The position numbers and the translations under genes are program-made. Positions 31,869 to 43,085 of a DNA stretch of 64,000 bases are shown piece after piece. Source of the DNA: Pieris napi (lineage: Eukaryota; Arthropoda; Insecta; Lepidoptera; Pieridae); assembly GCF_905475465.1 (NCBI RefSeq), contig NC_062242.1, positions 8,335,501-8,399,500 on the forward strand, given 5' to 3'. Below the pieces are notes generated by a model. That model saw only the letters and a program-made list of their open reading frames with translations, had not been told where the DNA came from and did not search any database. Position 1 is the first letter of the stretch; the number at the start of each line of letters is the position of its first letter.

Positions 31869-33150
31869 TTTCAACAAGAACTTTGTTTTTCAATTGTGGC
31901 CACACCGAGAACGTGATAGTTTTGACATTTAGTTTTTGGCGGTATTCGTAGCAGGTGCTTTGGCAATTATTACAATGAATTCAATTTCGCTCGAAAATCG
32001 CATTAAAATAATTCAAATCCACTATAAAAATGGTGGTTCTGTTAAAGTTACATTTCGTAAAATTCGTGATATTTTCGGCCAGCATAATCGTCCTTCTGAG
32101 ACCGCTGTTAAGAATTTGGTCGCGAAATTTGAGTCGACAGGCTCGGTACAAAATGTGCCAACACCAACACGTGTTCGACCGGGTCGTTCAACAGAAAACA
32201 TCGCCGCCGTGAGCCACAGTGTTGAAGAAGATCAAAATTTGTCAATTTCACGACGTTCTCAACAATTGGGGTTATCCAAAAGCACAACATGGCGAATTTT
32301 GCGAAAGGATTTGGCTTTGAAGCCTTACAAGATTCAACTGGTGCAGGAATTAAAGCTGATCGACCTTTCAAATCGCCGCAGATTCGCTCAGTTCATTCAG
32401 GAACAACCTGCTGGTTTTTCTGAAAAAATCATTTTTTCAGACGAAGCCCATTTTCATTTGTCAGGGTACGTCAACAAGCAAAATTGTCGCATTTGGGCTT
32501 CTGAAAATCCTAAAGCAATTATTGAGAAGGCTTTGCATACTCAACGTGTTACTGTGTGGTGCACTATGTGGTCTGGAGGCGTGATTGGGCCGTTTTTTTT
32601 CGAAGATGAGGCTGGAAATGCGGTAACAGTCAATGGATCACGGTATCGCGAGATGTTAACCACTAAATTTTGGCCTATTATTGATGACATGGATATCACT
32701 GAAATGTGGTTTCAACAGGACGGTGCCACATGTCACACAGCCAATGAAACGATCAATTTATTGCAAACCAAATTTCCCGAGCGCATAATTTCGCGAAATT
32801 CAGCTGTTAAGTGGCCAGCCAGATCGTGTGATTTAACACCACTGGATTATTTTTTGTGGGGCTATGTTAAAGACAGAGTCTATACGGAGCCAATCGAATC
32901 GATTGCAGCCTTAAAACTCAAAATCCGTGATGTCATTAACGAAATAGACCCTCCATTTTGCCAAAAAGTGATTAAAAATTTTGATGAAAGAATCAACATC
33001 TGTCAGCGTGGTCGTGGTGGACATTTGCCAGATATTATTTTTCATTCATAATTGCCAAACTTTTCTCTTTGTAATACAATAAAAATTTTATTCATTTTCC
33101 TCTAAATTCTTTGTTTTATTTTGTTTTAGAAAACAAAGTTCTTGTTGAAA
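31869..33150 (+). mobile_element. Tc1/mariner element (DD41D type)
   Basis: Terminal inverted repeats TTTCAACAAGAACTTTGTTT (31869-31888) and their complement ending CTTGTTGAAA at 33150 bracket one transposase gene. TA precedes the left end; AA follows the right end where TA would be expected, so one base of the TSD has changed. Total about 1.28 kb, a normal full-length size. It sits inside the 3' end of an older family A LINE. Confidence 0.9.
31975..33051 (+). CDS. Tc1/mariner transposase, DD41D, intact 358 aa
   Basis: From the ATG at 31975 the frame is open for 358 codons; the upstream in-frame codons from 31936 overlap the leader and are not needed. An N-terminal paired-like helix-turn-helix region (residues about 1-115, with SISRRSQQLGLSKSTTWRIL) precedes the catalytic core. 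The three acidic residues are in IFSDEAHFHL, WFQQDGATCHT and LTPLDYFLWG. Forty-one residues separate the second and third D, the DD41D (rosa-like) spacing rather than DD34D mariner or DD34E Tc1. It cuts and pastes the element at TA sites. No stops or frameshifts, so possibly still functional. Confidence 0.93.
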   Translation: MNSISLENRIKIIQIHYKNGGSVKVTFRKIRDIFGQHNRPSETAVKNLVAKFESTGSVQNVPTPTRVRPGRSTENIAAVSHSVEEDQNLSISRRSQQLGLSKSTTWRILRKDLALKPYKIQLVQELKLIDLSNRRRFAQFIQEQPAGFSEKIIFSDEAHFHLSGYVNKQNCRIWASENPKAIIEKALHTQRVTVWCTMWSGGVIGPFFFEDEAGNAVTVNGSRYREMLTTKFWPIIDDMDITEMWFQQDGATCHTANETINLLQTKFPERIISRNSAVKWPARSCDLTPLDYFLWGYVKDRVYTEPIESIAALKLKIRDVINEIDPPFCQKVIKNFDERINICQRGRGGHLPDIIFHS

Positions 33151-33325
33151 AACCAAAGAACAGGAAGCAAATGGGCAGGGGGCTTACCTGATGATAAGTG
33201 ATATCCCATGACACTCTCAATGCCAGAGTTTGCCAAGAATGCCGGTTATGAATTGGTACGCCGTTTTCTTAAAGAACGCACTACCACGACAAATAGCTGG
33301 TTCCACAGCAGTGGTGGCAAAAGAA
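33151..33325 (-). pseudogene. Degenerate family A LINE 3' end
   Basis: AGGAAGCAAATGGGCAGGGG, CTTACCTGATGATAAGTGAT, TCTCAATGCCAGAG, GAATTGGTACGC and GCTGGTTCCACA follow the order of the family A 3' end, with several deletions. It is much more diverged than the copies at 5969 and 59371. Confidence 0.75.
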
Positions 33326-34080
33326 CAAAGAATGTTTTTTAAGACATAACTTTTAAACTATTGCTAAAATTTAGTCAAAGTTTTCTAATTAAGTCATATT
33401 ATTATGTGTTAAACTTGGACGGAGATATCAGAATTAAAACGCTGCCCGTATGTTGTGTCTTTATTGTATATTTATTAGGACGCCATGTCCACATAGCGGT
33501 TATTCGGGGCTAATTCGGGGACTGTTCAATCATGCAGTCTTTACACCAACGTTTCTGTCATCCCTTTATGTAATTTACAATTTCGTCCTGTTTTTCCCTT
33601 TTACACAATTTCCCTTTTACACCTATAATTTTAATAAAAATACCATATATGTACTATGAAATACTCGTTACGAAATAGATTACCATGAGAACACGAAATT
33701 ACGGGAGCCTTACAAAAATTGTTCAAAGAGTATGGTACTGTAATCTGGTCGCCACATTACCAAATTCATACTGATACCATTGAGACACTTCACTTTTTCA
33801 TAGAAATCGTACTATACTTGCGTGGTCTATTGCAAACGTACGAGGCTTAGACTATTTGCAGTTACATAGTACATACCCTAAAACTCCGACGTGACTTTAT
33901 TTACCTTGTTTATTAATATAAAGTACTTAATTTAATACTCATACTGACCTTCTTGGTAAATTTTCCTTTCTTTGTAATCCTAGAGTTACTAGTAACAAGT
34001 CTTTTTACGTACGGCTCACTAATCCGCTAATTTTAAGGCTCGCTCAATAAGTCAATTACCAATATTAATAAACAAAAACC
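33326..34080. other. No gene seen
   Basis: AT-rich sequence; the small frame at 33450-33659 is unsupported. Confidence 0.5.
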
Positions 34081-34332
34081 AATGGTGCTACAACCTTCTA
34101 GGCCTGGGCCTCAGATTGCTGAATCTGTTTATGTATTTGTTTTTCTAATAGGCAATTAGACCTGACACATGCTGCCGACTATTTGGGTCTAAAGCAAGGT
34201 TCCTTTGCCTCACGAGCAAGTGCTAAACAGACGACAGACGATAGTACGAGTGTGCACATGAATAGAAAGTGCATTGGAGCACAGCCGAGCTGATGGTTAA
34301 CCTACTGTTTGACCACTGGCCCGCCCGAAGTA
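34081..34332 (+). mobile_element. Lepidopteran SINE (CCTGGGCCTCAGATT type), degenerate
   Basis: Contains AATGGTGCTACAACCTTCTA, GGCCTGGGCCTCAGATTGCT, TAATAGGCAA, CTGACACATGCTGCCGACTA, GGGTCTAAAGCAAGG and a tail with GTGCATTGGAGCACAGCCG. This is the block order I know from a SINE family common in moths and butterflies. The final tRNA-like GATCGAACC block is decayed. No TSD could be set. Confidence 0.65.
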
Positions 34333-37300
34333 TAATGTAATACTTAATAATAAATTCTGAATATCACAACTTTTAAATGAATATAAAATACTGCATTCGC
34401 ACAATAATTAGAAATTAGGATACAGTTCTGAATACACGTTTTAATTGCTTTGCTTTGTTACATTAGTTTTGTCTAAATAATGTCTTTAATAGTCTTGCGC
34501 TTACCTTATCTACTTTTTGCTCATAGAGGTTGCCTTGAAAGCAAATAGGCCACCAGTTGCTCTCTTTTTTATTTAATTTTACTATATTTCTTTATACTTG
34601 CAAGTTTTAATAAAAAAATAAAATGAATAATTTATAACATTCAAAGAGTATTAAAGGTTTTAGTTCAATAATATTTTCTATATTTATGTATAATGTCTGC
34701 AACATTTTCCACTTTCAATACTTTTCTTACGCGGTCCTTGACTTGTAATATAAGACAATTGTAGTAATAATAAAGATAAACTTCAATTTTATAAGCTATG
34801 TATTAAGTTTGGCATAAGTGTGTAAACGTATGTTGCTTTGTTTTAGGCAAGTGTCAGTAAACCTTTTGTCATAGATTTTTGGATCTGAGACATGTTTGCT
34901 CACGTCTAAGCACACATCGATTGATACCCAATCGAGAGTCAAATGCACTACGGCAGGTCTTACAATCGTATGCCCTCAGTCACTGCTCATAATTTATATT
35001 TAAATATCTTAAAAAGTTTAAACCTTTACCCAAAAGGGGTCCATTCTGCAGAATACGAAGTAATGGAAATAATAATAAATAACATAGACAAAGACAAATC
35101 ATCATGGATGTTACCATCTGATTTGTAATTTTTATAGTACGGAATTAAAGTGTCTTTATTATTATCTTAAAAAGGTTAGGCGTTTGCAGATCTTTGTAAT
35201 ATAATTTATATTGAATTAATCAAAATAATGTTTGGATCCAACTGAGCTAGGAAGGCTTACTATTATTAAGGTTGGATAGTTCTAATAGTAAAGACAAAGA
35301 TAAAATTTTTCTCTTTGTCTTTGCAATTTACATTAAAAAACCTCAAAGCTATGTAGTCCTCACTGTCGGTACCAGTATCGATTCAGGTTCACACAACCTC
35401 TTATATTAAGAAATATGAAATAATTATAGAAATGCACGAATTATACGCGCACGTTGCAATTGTCGTTCTAATTAGCCACTTAGGTTAATGCGTGACAGAA
35501 TCATCAATTTTTTGCACTTTTTGGACTGACAGCGATTAGGCACAAAAAGGCATTTCAATTTTTTATTCAGCACAGGTATGGAAATCTAAAAAATTTCAGA
35601 CGAGAGCGTCAAGATTGAAACAAATCATTGAACTTCGAATGAAATCAATTCTTCAAAAAGTTGTGTGATCCGATCATATCCGTCACCTCGCGTGTTATAT
35701 TAAGGCTTTATTTAATATTTGTTCGTTGCCAATCTCCTAAGTGCTTGCTACTTTGACGGATCACGGGGACTTGAGATAACTCTGTTTTACTCTTTTTTCG
35801 TCTAAGTTTTTGAACTTGTGGTTGTGATTTTTTTCAAGAATGAGGGATTTGTTTTAGAGATACAAATATTTATCTTGGTGACAATATGTCGGTTAATTAA
35901 GAAGTATGATACGATGGCGCGATCAGTGCCTTCTTTACCAACTGCGTCACACTTTCTGCGGCACATAACCTTTTTTTATGTGTTCGCAAACTCCATGCGT
36001 CAGTAATAAATAAGTAAAATTGTTGGAATTGAACAAAATTTAATTTTTTTCACTTTTTTACTTATAACTCTTGAATTTTGGCTTTTTGATAAAAAGTCAC
36101 CCAGACATAATTGTAGGCAAAGCGATTTGCTACAAAATATGTCCTTACAAATTTTTTGTACAATGGATAGTTAAGGAAATATAGCCAAAAACGTGTTTTC
36201 ACCCCTTTATCCAAGATGGCGGCCGGGGGACAAGTGTGCCAACCCCACAAACATGGGTTTAAGCTTGTAGTGACCCCCCTACATGTCCCATAAATAAAAT
36301 TGCGTCCTCTAACAAATGTTCAGCAAATGTAACATTTCAATGGACTAATATTCATATTTTATTTATTGCAATGTAGAAAACTTTGGGCTATCAAATAGCT
36401 TTATCATTCATTTCACCCTTTTGGATTTTCCCGAGAATTCGTCCTAGCCTAGAACCATCAATCTAGAAATGTGAAAGCCATAATTAGCCAAAATTTTCAA
36501 ATTCCTAAACTAGTGTTAAAATCACTATAGTTAAAGTAGCATATATGGGCATAAGAAAATGTCGTCTAATTCTTTACAATACTAAACTTGCAATTAATAA
36601 CAAGCAAGTGTATTTACTTAAAAATCTTTTAAGTAAGAGCCGTAAAGACGCGTGTCAGGCAAGAAAATTACTGAGTGCACCCTGAGTACCGCAAGAAAAG
36701 CTTTCATTTCAAATACTCGACTTGTTATTCGTTTTTGCTTCTACTAGCTGCCGGGAAATGGAATAGTTCTAGTTTGTTTTAACTGATTCAATGAGGAATG
36801 GTCTTTTTTTGCAAGTCTCTTGAGGGTGACAGCTTTTGAAATAGCTTCAACTTATTTTATACCAATGGAAGAATTTACTTTGAAATATCATTTTCTCGAT
36901 ACATTCTTCCTATAAAATATAATTATACATGTAATTTTAAGTGTTTGAATAGAAAGTAATAGAATTTTTTTTAATGTTATTGTTACAAGCAGGTCTATTA
37001 AAAACAATAATAAAATATCTCCATTTAGATAAATACTTTTAGTTTTTGTTTTATCCATATATGAGTCTACTTCTCTTCAGCTGGAAAAACAACAAAGCAC
37101 ATCAGTTACAATAATGAAATTAAAGTTACTGAGTGCTTCTTAAAGTATCTGAAGTGAAGTATTTATCGTGCACAAATGGATACTGCAATCATCGCAAAGT
37201 AATTTAAACCGGACTCATTGGCCAGTTAACCGTCAATAAAATGAACAATAACCACCATTTTTATTGCTTTGACATTCAATAATTTTAAAATGCAATTTAC

Positions 37301-37714
37301 AAACGACTTTTCGTTTTACTTTTATCTCGGTTTTATACGATAATGATTGCAATCAAAATCGAAGTAATGCTCGTATACGGTTCCTATCAAAGAGCATAAT
37401 TCGTTTATGACAGAAATGGTCGGAGCGCGGTATGCTGCCGTAAATTCCGCTGATATTTGGGCCCCGAGATCGAACCTAAACCGATTGTAGGCGCTTCACG
37501 AATTTGTATTTATGAGGTAATCATACCGAGTACTGTGCGCTGTGGGAAGCACAGTAATGTGGGGCAATGAGCGGCCTGAAGAAATGTATATTTAACCAGC
37601 ACAAATCGACATTTTATGTGTTACGTTTTGAGTGTAAAAAATAATTTTATATCTATAAATATTTCATGATAAATAAAAACGATAATAATATCTTACCTTA
37701 TTATTTTTATTAAT
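34333..37714. other. No supported gene
   Basis: Mostly AT-rich. The frame 34943-35128 (61 aa, ending SSWMLPSDL) is unrecognised and not called. A weak CAG|GTATGG junction after a T-rich tract sits at 35575. 36060-36300 has somewhat higher GC and contains CCAAGATGGCGGCC at 36211-36224. 37380-37580 is another GC-richer patch without a reading frame. Confidence 0.45.
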
Positions 37715-37727
37715 AACCTGTAGGTTG

Positions 37728-37981
37728 GGGGCCTCATAGCGTAGCGGTCTTATTAAGTGGCAGCTAGGTGAGGGGCACCGGGTTCGATTCCCGGTTCGAG
37801 GGCAAGTTTTAATTTAATTTAAATTTGTTCTCGGCCTTTGGGAGGCTTGTGCGGTACCGGGCGAGTGCTTAAATCGTACATGGAGGACACGGTCGAATTT
37901 CTAAAGACAAGCACGAATTATAAAAAAATCCTATACTTGACGCTGGCTAAGGCACAAATCGTGCCAGAGCCATTAAAAAAA
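37728..37981 (+). mobile_element. tRNA-derived SINE with 13-bp target duplication
   Basis: The tRNA-like head has an A-box-like TAGCGTAGCGGTC and a good B-box GGGTTCGATTCCC (about 37780-37797). A body of about 150 bp follows, with TTCTCGGCCTTTGGGAGG and GAATTTCTAAAGACAAGC, and a 3' A tract. Flanks AACCTGTAGGTTG at 37715-37727 and 37982-37994 are identical, so the insertion is well defined and fairly young. Such elements are transcribed by RNA polymerase III and mobilised by a LINE. Confidence 0.88.
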
Positions 37982-38053
37982 AACCTGTAGGTTGAGGTAC
38001 AAGGTTGAGGACTAGTTCAGGCAGGCCCGAGTAACCTTCGTACAAATCCAGCC

Positions 38054-38210
38054 TGCCTTGCGATTCTATATTCTAAAAAATAAACTACAAGCTCCCTCCT
38101 TATCAGAATACCAAATCGTAAAATGACTGCTTCAGACTGATTTGAGCGCGAACGCCGCTGTAAAAACCGCTGTGAGAGTTCGAAAAGTGAGTTACAGAAT
38201 CGCAAGGCTG
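38054..38210. mobile_element. Palindromic MITE, copy 2 (left arm mostly deleted)
   Basis: A left stub GCCTTGCGATTCT, a loop with ATAAACTACAAGCTCCC, and a nearly full right arm ending GTTACAGAATCGCAAGGCTG. It belongs to the subfamily with GCCTTGC ends, like the copy at 56978. Confidence 0.75.
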
Positions 38211-38774
38211 TATCGCATTCATGTAAATTTATGTGGAATTAAGCTAAAAATATTCGTCAAATCTGATCAAGATTTAATTATTTAGGTACCAAAAACATTA
38301 TGTAATATTTCCAAATATCGATTAGTCATAAACGAACTTCAAAATGTAATTACATACTGTTTTTTGTTTAGACTACATCATTAAGTCGGCTATATAAGTA
38401 CCCTTAGTCCCATTCCCTTGACCTATAAACCCGAAATACCTAAGTTTGAGAAGCTGCATAATAAACGTGTCTCAAGAGTAACACTCATACTGAAGATGTG
38501 ATGTCAAGGGAAAGGTGATAGCATGAATATGTATGAAGTAACGAGTACTTTGAGGGATTTTGAGACAATTCTATGCTACCAAGGTACAAAAATACGAGAT
38601 TTAAAATTATGCGTTGATAGTGATAGTATTGATACGTTTCAATAAGTCTACATATTTTAGCCTATAAATTGATTCTCTGAATTCTGTCTGGAAATCTATT
38701 TTATTTTCAAAACTCAAACTCAAACTCAAAATAAGTTTTTTTAAACAAATATTGTATTGTAGATAAAATACTTC
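38211..38774. other. No gene seen
   Basis: AT-rich. A run of three AAACTC units at about 38709-38730 resembles the TTTGAG-ending LINE tail on the minus strand and lies just left of a pentanucleotide tract. Confidence 0.4.
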
Positions 38775-38996
38775 TATTATATTATATTATATTATATTAT
38801 ATTATATTATATTATATTATATTATATTATATTATATTATATTATATTATATTATATTATATTATATTATATTATATTATATTATATTATATTATATTAT
38901 ATTATATTATATTATATTATATTATATTATATTATATTATATTATATTATATTATATTATATTATATTATATTATATTATATTATATTATATATAT
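38775..38996. repeat. (ATATT)n microsatellite, about 220 bp
   Basis: A pure TTATA/ATATT pentanucleotide run, ending in a short TA stretch. Confidence 0.97.
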
Positions 38997-40016
38997 TGAG
39001 ATAATAAAGAATTGTATTATTTTTATCAATTGCTCTTAGTCCATGTTAGAATTACTTCACGAAACAACAGTAGTACACATTGAGTATATACAACGTACAT
39101 TAGTTAAGGCTATTGAACATCTCGAAGGCTGGTGCAATGGTCAATTCAAGAGGATCACAATTAACTGATGGCTGACGTGCGCCGCTCGGAGTTCCGACAG
39201 CTTCGATTTACTGTTCAGACACTTGATAGGGTTTTGCAATAACAACAACGTATTAAAAGGTCATTAACACAGAATTGTGTTATGTGTTTTTCTCTTATAT
39301 ATATATATATATATAAAACGTATCGTATCTCGTATACTTATTTCTCTTATATTTCTCTTATATATATATAAAAGATACGTAGACACTCGGATATTTTGTG
39401 TACTATTAAACTCTGAACTAGATAATATTGAAACTTTTGTCGCATAATTTGAAACTATGTAACCAAAAATTCCGCTGTAACATGACAGGCAATACACACG
39501 CACATAGGCCAAAGTGTAGCGTATAAATTTTACTCCGAAACAATTATAATTTCATCGGGACTCAAGCCTACAAACACCCACCGTTGCCAAATAAGCCATG
39601 AAATCGAGCGATATTCTTCAAACGGATTTGTATATTAACACAAAATTACCAAACACTGGTTATCCCGCATATCACTGTAAATGTACAATGTCGGTGTAAT
39701 TGAAAATCAAAACATAACGTCAGATGCAAAGCGAAATAGTTATTTTGCAAGCGCTCAAAGTATTGAACTAGTTATTTGCTGAAATCATGTACAATAACCA
39801 TCGTCCGAATCGCAATCAAGCGTTCTTGTGTAAATAATTGAATGTGAAGCAACAATACACAGTAGGGCTGTCGACTCTTCTCTTGCTTACGTTCTGTAAA
39901 AGAAACGGCTTCACACAATGATGAAGTAGTTTGTAATTAAAAATGAAAAGGGAAATACAAAACCTACTTACAACGTTATTCATTATAGTCCAGTCAGTCA
40001 AGACAATTAATTCATT
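38997..40016. other. No gene; short TA-rich tracts
   Basis: TCTTATATATATATA-type tracts at about 39292-39315 and 39354-39372. Otherwise unassigned AT-rich DNA. Confidence 0.5.
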
Positions 40017-40579
40017 ATAATTCCAAAAGTTTTCAAATTTTGATGTAAGGTCGGGAGTGGTATTAAAACAAACTATAAAATTTTGCAACCTGCTCTGCGG
40101 TCCGGAACATTGTTAAAAATGCAATAAATGAAAATTTGCTCAGTTCTTGAGACCAAAATTCCAAAAGTTCTGCAAAGTTGGAGTGGTGTTAAATATATTA
40201 TTTTACATCACGTGTCAAATTTGCAACCAATTTAAGTGTACGGAACATTTTTTGTTATTAAAAATTAATGTTTTTCTTTATTAAACTGAAGGAAAACGTT
40301 CCAAAAGTTCTGCAAATTTGACAGATATATCGAAAATAAAATTGTTGGTTGGTTAAAATTGTGGTTGGTTGCAAATTTTATACGTCATATGAAATATTAT
40401 ATCGAAAACTTCCCAAAGTTTGCAGAACTTTTGGAATTTTTTTCACGACCATACAGCAAAAATTAATTTAATTGCAATTTTAACAATGTTCCGGACTGCG
40501 GACAAGGTTGCAAAATGAGATTTATTGTCGTCGCAATGTACCATTCACTTGACCGAAGTTTGAAAACTTTTGGAATTAT
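40017..40579. mobile_element. Long inverted-repeat (foldback) element, 563 bp
   Basis: Perfect 21-bp terminal inverted repeats at 40017-40037 and 40559-40579 (ATAATTCCAAAAGTTTTCAA). A second mirrored block CTGCGGTCCGGAACATTGTT (about 40095-40114) pairs with its near-complement at about 40490-40501. Shorter inverted CCAAAAGTTCTGCAAA motifs lie between. No ORF. The layout is a nonautonomous DNA transposon; the family is unknown. Confidence 0.75.
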
Positions 40580-40670
40580 TATCAAATTTTCGATTTCGAA
40601 TGTCTATAATGACTGCTCTATTAATCATTCGCACTATGTTGTATCTTATCGTTTATCTAAGTGTAATAGA

Positions 40671-41053
40671 AAAAAAAGGGTGCGTGTACTTATGTACGCG
40701 CGTAAGAAGTAAGTACTTCTTTGGCATTATTAAAAATAGTTTTTGATTGCATGCAAATAATTAATTACAATTAAATAATCAAAGACTGGAAAAGGAGTCA
40801 TTATAGTCAATAAAGTTCAGTTTACATTTGAAAAATTAAATAAATAAATATTTATTATTATTCTCTTACATTAGGTGTAATATAAATTCTATAATTATTC
40901 GAATGTTGTTTTTAAATTATGTCCAATGCCGTAGCATCTTCCGTGGGCAACTTTATTCTGTTAATTTTGTGTTACGGTGCGCGCGCGTCGTAAAATTTCA
41001 CTCTCATCAATTTTTCATAACGCGCCTAAAGAAGTATAACTTCAATAAATATA
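40671..41053. mobile_element. MITE-like family P, copy 2
   Basis: AAAAAAAAGGGTGCGTGTAC and TTATGTACGCGCGTAAGAAG at the left, AACGCGCCTAAAGAAGTATA and ACTTC at the right. The body contains TTGCATGCAAATAATTAATT and TGCCGTAGCATCTTCCGTGG. It is the near-exact reverse complement of 61172-61518. No coding capacity. Confidence 0.85.
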
Positions 41054-41870
41054 GAATATGTTTGTTTAATACATAAACAAACCAACTGAGTACTGAGTTG
41101 CAGTATTTTGTTAGCACAAAAGAGTTGTCTGGTATATTTATTTTTATATACGTGCTTGTTATTGAAGCATCTACGAAACGCATCTGGCATCGATATGTAA
41201 CTTTCAATAGCGATATTGATACACAATAAATAAATATTTACAAATTGGTTGATCGACAATTTACCTAGAGGAAATTGAGTTACCGCATGAATGAATATAT
41301 ATCTGACAGCCCTATAAATAAGTCTGTCTGTACACATCTAGTGTATAACTAATGGTTGTCGGTTAAGCGGATTAGATCCCAAGACGGGAGACGTAATCCA
41401 TTTTTGAATTTAATCAGTACAACTTCGGGACAGGAATAAACAACTTAAGATAAAGGTTAGTCGCTGAATTCAGCTTTCACGCTCCAAGATCCAATAAAAC
41501 TTGTGAAACATGTTCATGACTAATTTACGTAGTTTATGATTCATTAGTTATAAGAACAGTGTCCTACTGTGAACATTATTTTCCCCTTCTCGCTCGGGTA
41601 ACAGGAAAAACATTATATCTAAATATAAAACGCAACTTCAGACATGAACAAAGCAATAAATATGGTTGTAAATGATTGTGTAGTTTAATAATTAACACAC
41701 ATATACATAATATGTAAGGAAAACATATTTTCCTATACAAACTCTTTTTTATATTTTATTTTTCTTTTTTGTCGTCTGATCGACGATGTTTTATTTGTCA
41801 CTTGACATGTAAGATGTTTTAATTTTTTCTTTATATTATTTTATTTTATAAAACCTAGAATATAGGCTTA
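41054..41870. other. No gene seen
   Basis: AT-rich. Overlapping minus frames at 41007-41337 have no recognisable domain, and part of them overlaps the repeat to the left. Confidence 0.5.
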
Positions 41871-41877
41871 AAATGTT

Positions 41878-41902
41878 GTTTCTTTTGTATTCACAGGTGA
41901 GT
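41878..41902 (+). other. Candidate recursive splice site 1
   Basis: Pyrimidine-rich TTGTTTCTTTTGTATTCACAG runs straight into GTGAGT at 41896|41897, an acceptor joined to a donor with no exon between. The acceptor phrase TTTGTATTCACAG recurs at 41971-41983, followed by AGAAACG instead of a donor, so a local duplication is also involved. Same strand as the candidate first exon at 21190. Confidence 0.3.
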
Positions 41903-42300
41903 GAATAATTTGTAAATATATATTTTTCATTAAATGTAAATTAATAGATATTTCTTTTGTAAATAAAACTTTTGTATTCACAGAGAAACGCAGTTGCGCC
42001 TTATTTATTCCCAGTACTCGTATAATCGTTTGATACCATTATACATCTATAATATAATATATAGAATACAACAGGAATAAAACGCCTAAAGAGAACTAAA
42101 CCTTTTGAGTTAAAAAACCTAGTGTAGAGAATATAAGTGCAAGTGCGGTCTCTCGGACACACGAACATAGTGTCTAATCATTATAGAGCACTAAGACTAT
42201 TAATTAACATTACCTTAGTTTAGTATTGTTGAAAATTAAGTCAACATAATATTACTTATTAGGCATAATTATTGTATAGGCTAGATTGTAATTCATGTAA

Positions 42301-42551
42301 CGACTCATTGGTCTAGTGGTTAGTACCCCTGACTGCGAATCCATGGGTCCTGGGTTCGATCCCCGGCTGAGACGAACATCGATGTGATGAGCATTTGGTG
42401 TTGTGCTTAGGTCTTGGGTGTTTAAATATGTATTTATATGTCTATCTATCTATAATATGTATGTATATCCGTTGCCTAGTACCCATAACACAAGCTTCAC
42501 CAGCTTAGCATGGGACTAGGTCAATTGGTGTGAATTGTCTTTAAAAAAAAA
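42301..42551 (+). mobile_element. tRNA-SINE family 2, copy 1 (full length)
   Basis: The head CGACTCATTGGTCTAGTGGT carries the A-box, and GGGTTCGATCCCCGG is the B-box. The body has GATGTGATGAGCATTTGGTG, TATGTATATCCGTTGCC and TTAGCATGGGACTAGG, then an A tail. ATGTAA at 42295-42300 and 42552-42557 is a short TSD. Two further copies in this window are on the minus strand. Confidence 0.9.
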
Positions 42552-42964
42552 ATGTAAAGCCATTTGTGAACTTTATAATTTAAAAAAAAACATACATGGT
42601 CAATAAATCTTCTTCTGAACTTTTTGTGGTAGATATTACTTGGCTACTGACCAGTACTTTAGGCGGAGTCCATAAAGTTGAAGTCATTTACGAGCTAATT
42701 CGAGCGAAGGCCTAATTCGGGTACATTTAGTGGAAATAGCGGTATTAGGATAATCAGTAACAGTAATTATGTGGTTTGGGACGGAAGTATACATTTAAAT
42801 GCGGTTGCAGCCGTATCATTGCACACTTTGTATGATTTAGTTTGTTGTGTCAAATGAATTCGAGTGTGTTAAATCGGCGATGTTTAATTTACATTACAAA
42901 ATATGTGACTGATATTTAAAAAAGTTTGTTTAAAATATATGCTTTTAATTAATTAAAAATACAG

Positions 42965-43085
42965 AATAATTATTGCCAGTTCATCCTTTCTGCCCCTTGA
43001 TTTAAGAACTGGCAGTAAATTATAAGCATAATATTTTTGCAGACGTTAAAGTGAACATTGTTACATTAATAAATTATATTTTTAT
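42965..43085 (+). repeat. Family B LINE tail, degenerate
   Basis: TTGCCAGTTCATCCTTTCTG, CCCCTTGATTTAAGAACTGG and CAGTAAATTATAAG parallel the 3'UTR of the family B LINE at 29428-30033. Confidence 0.55.

Noticed and set aside
34943..35128. 61-codon frame ending SSWMLPSDL
   Set aside because: Reads plausibly but no domain is recognised and no convincing splice acceptor or partner exon is seen.
35560..35585. Third possible recursive splice site, CAG|GTATGG
   Set aside because: Donor half is weak and the pyrimidine tract is interrupted.
38775..38996. Telomere-like repeat
   Set aside because: The unit is ATATT, not the insect telomeric TTAGG; simply a microsatellite.
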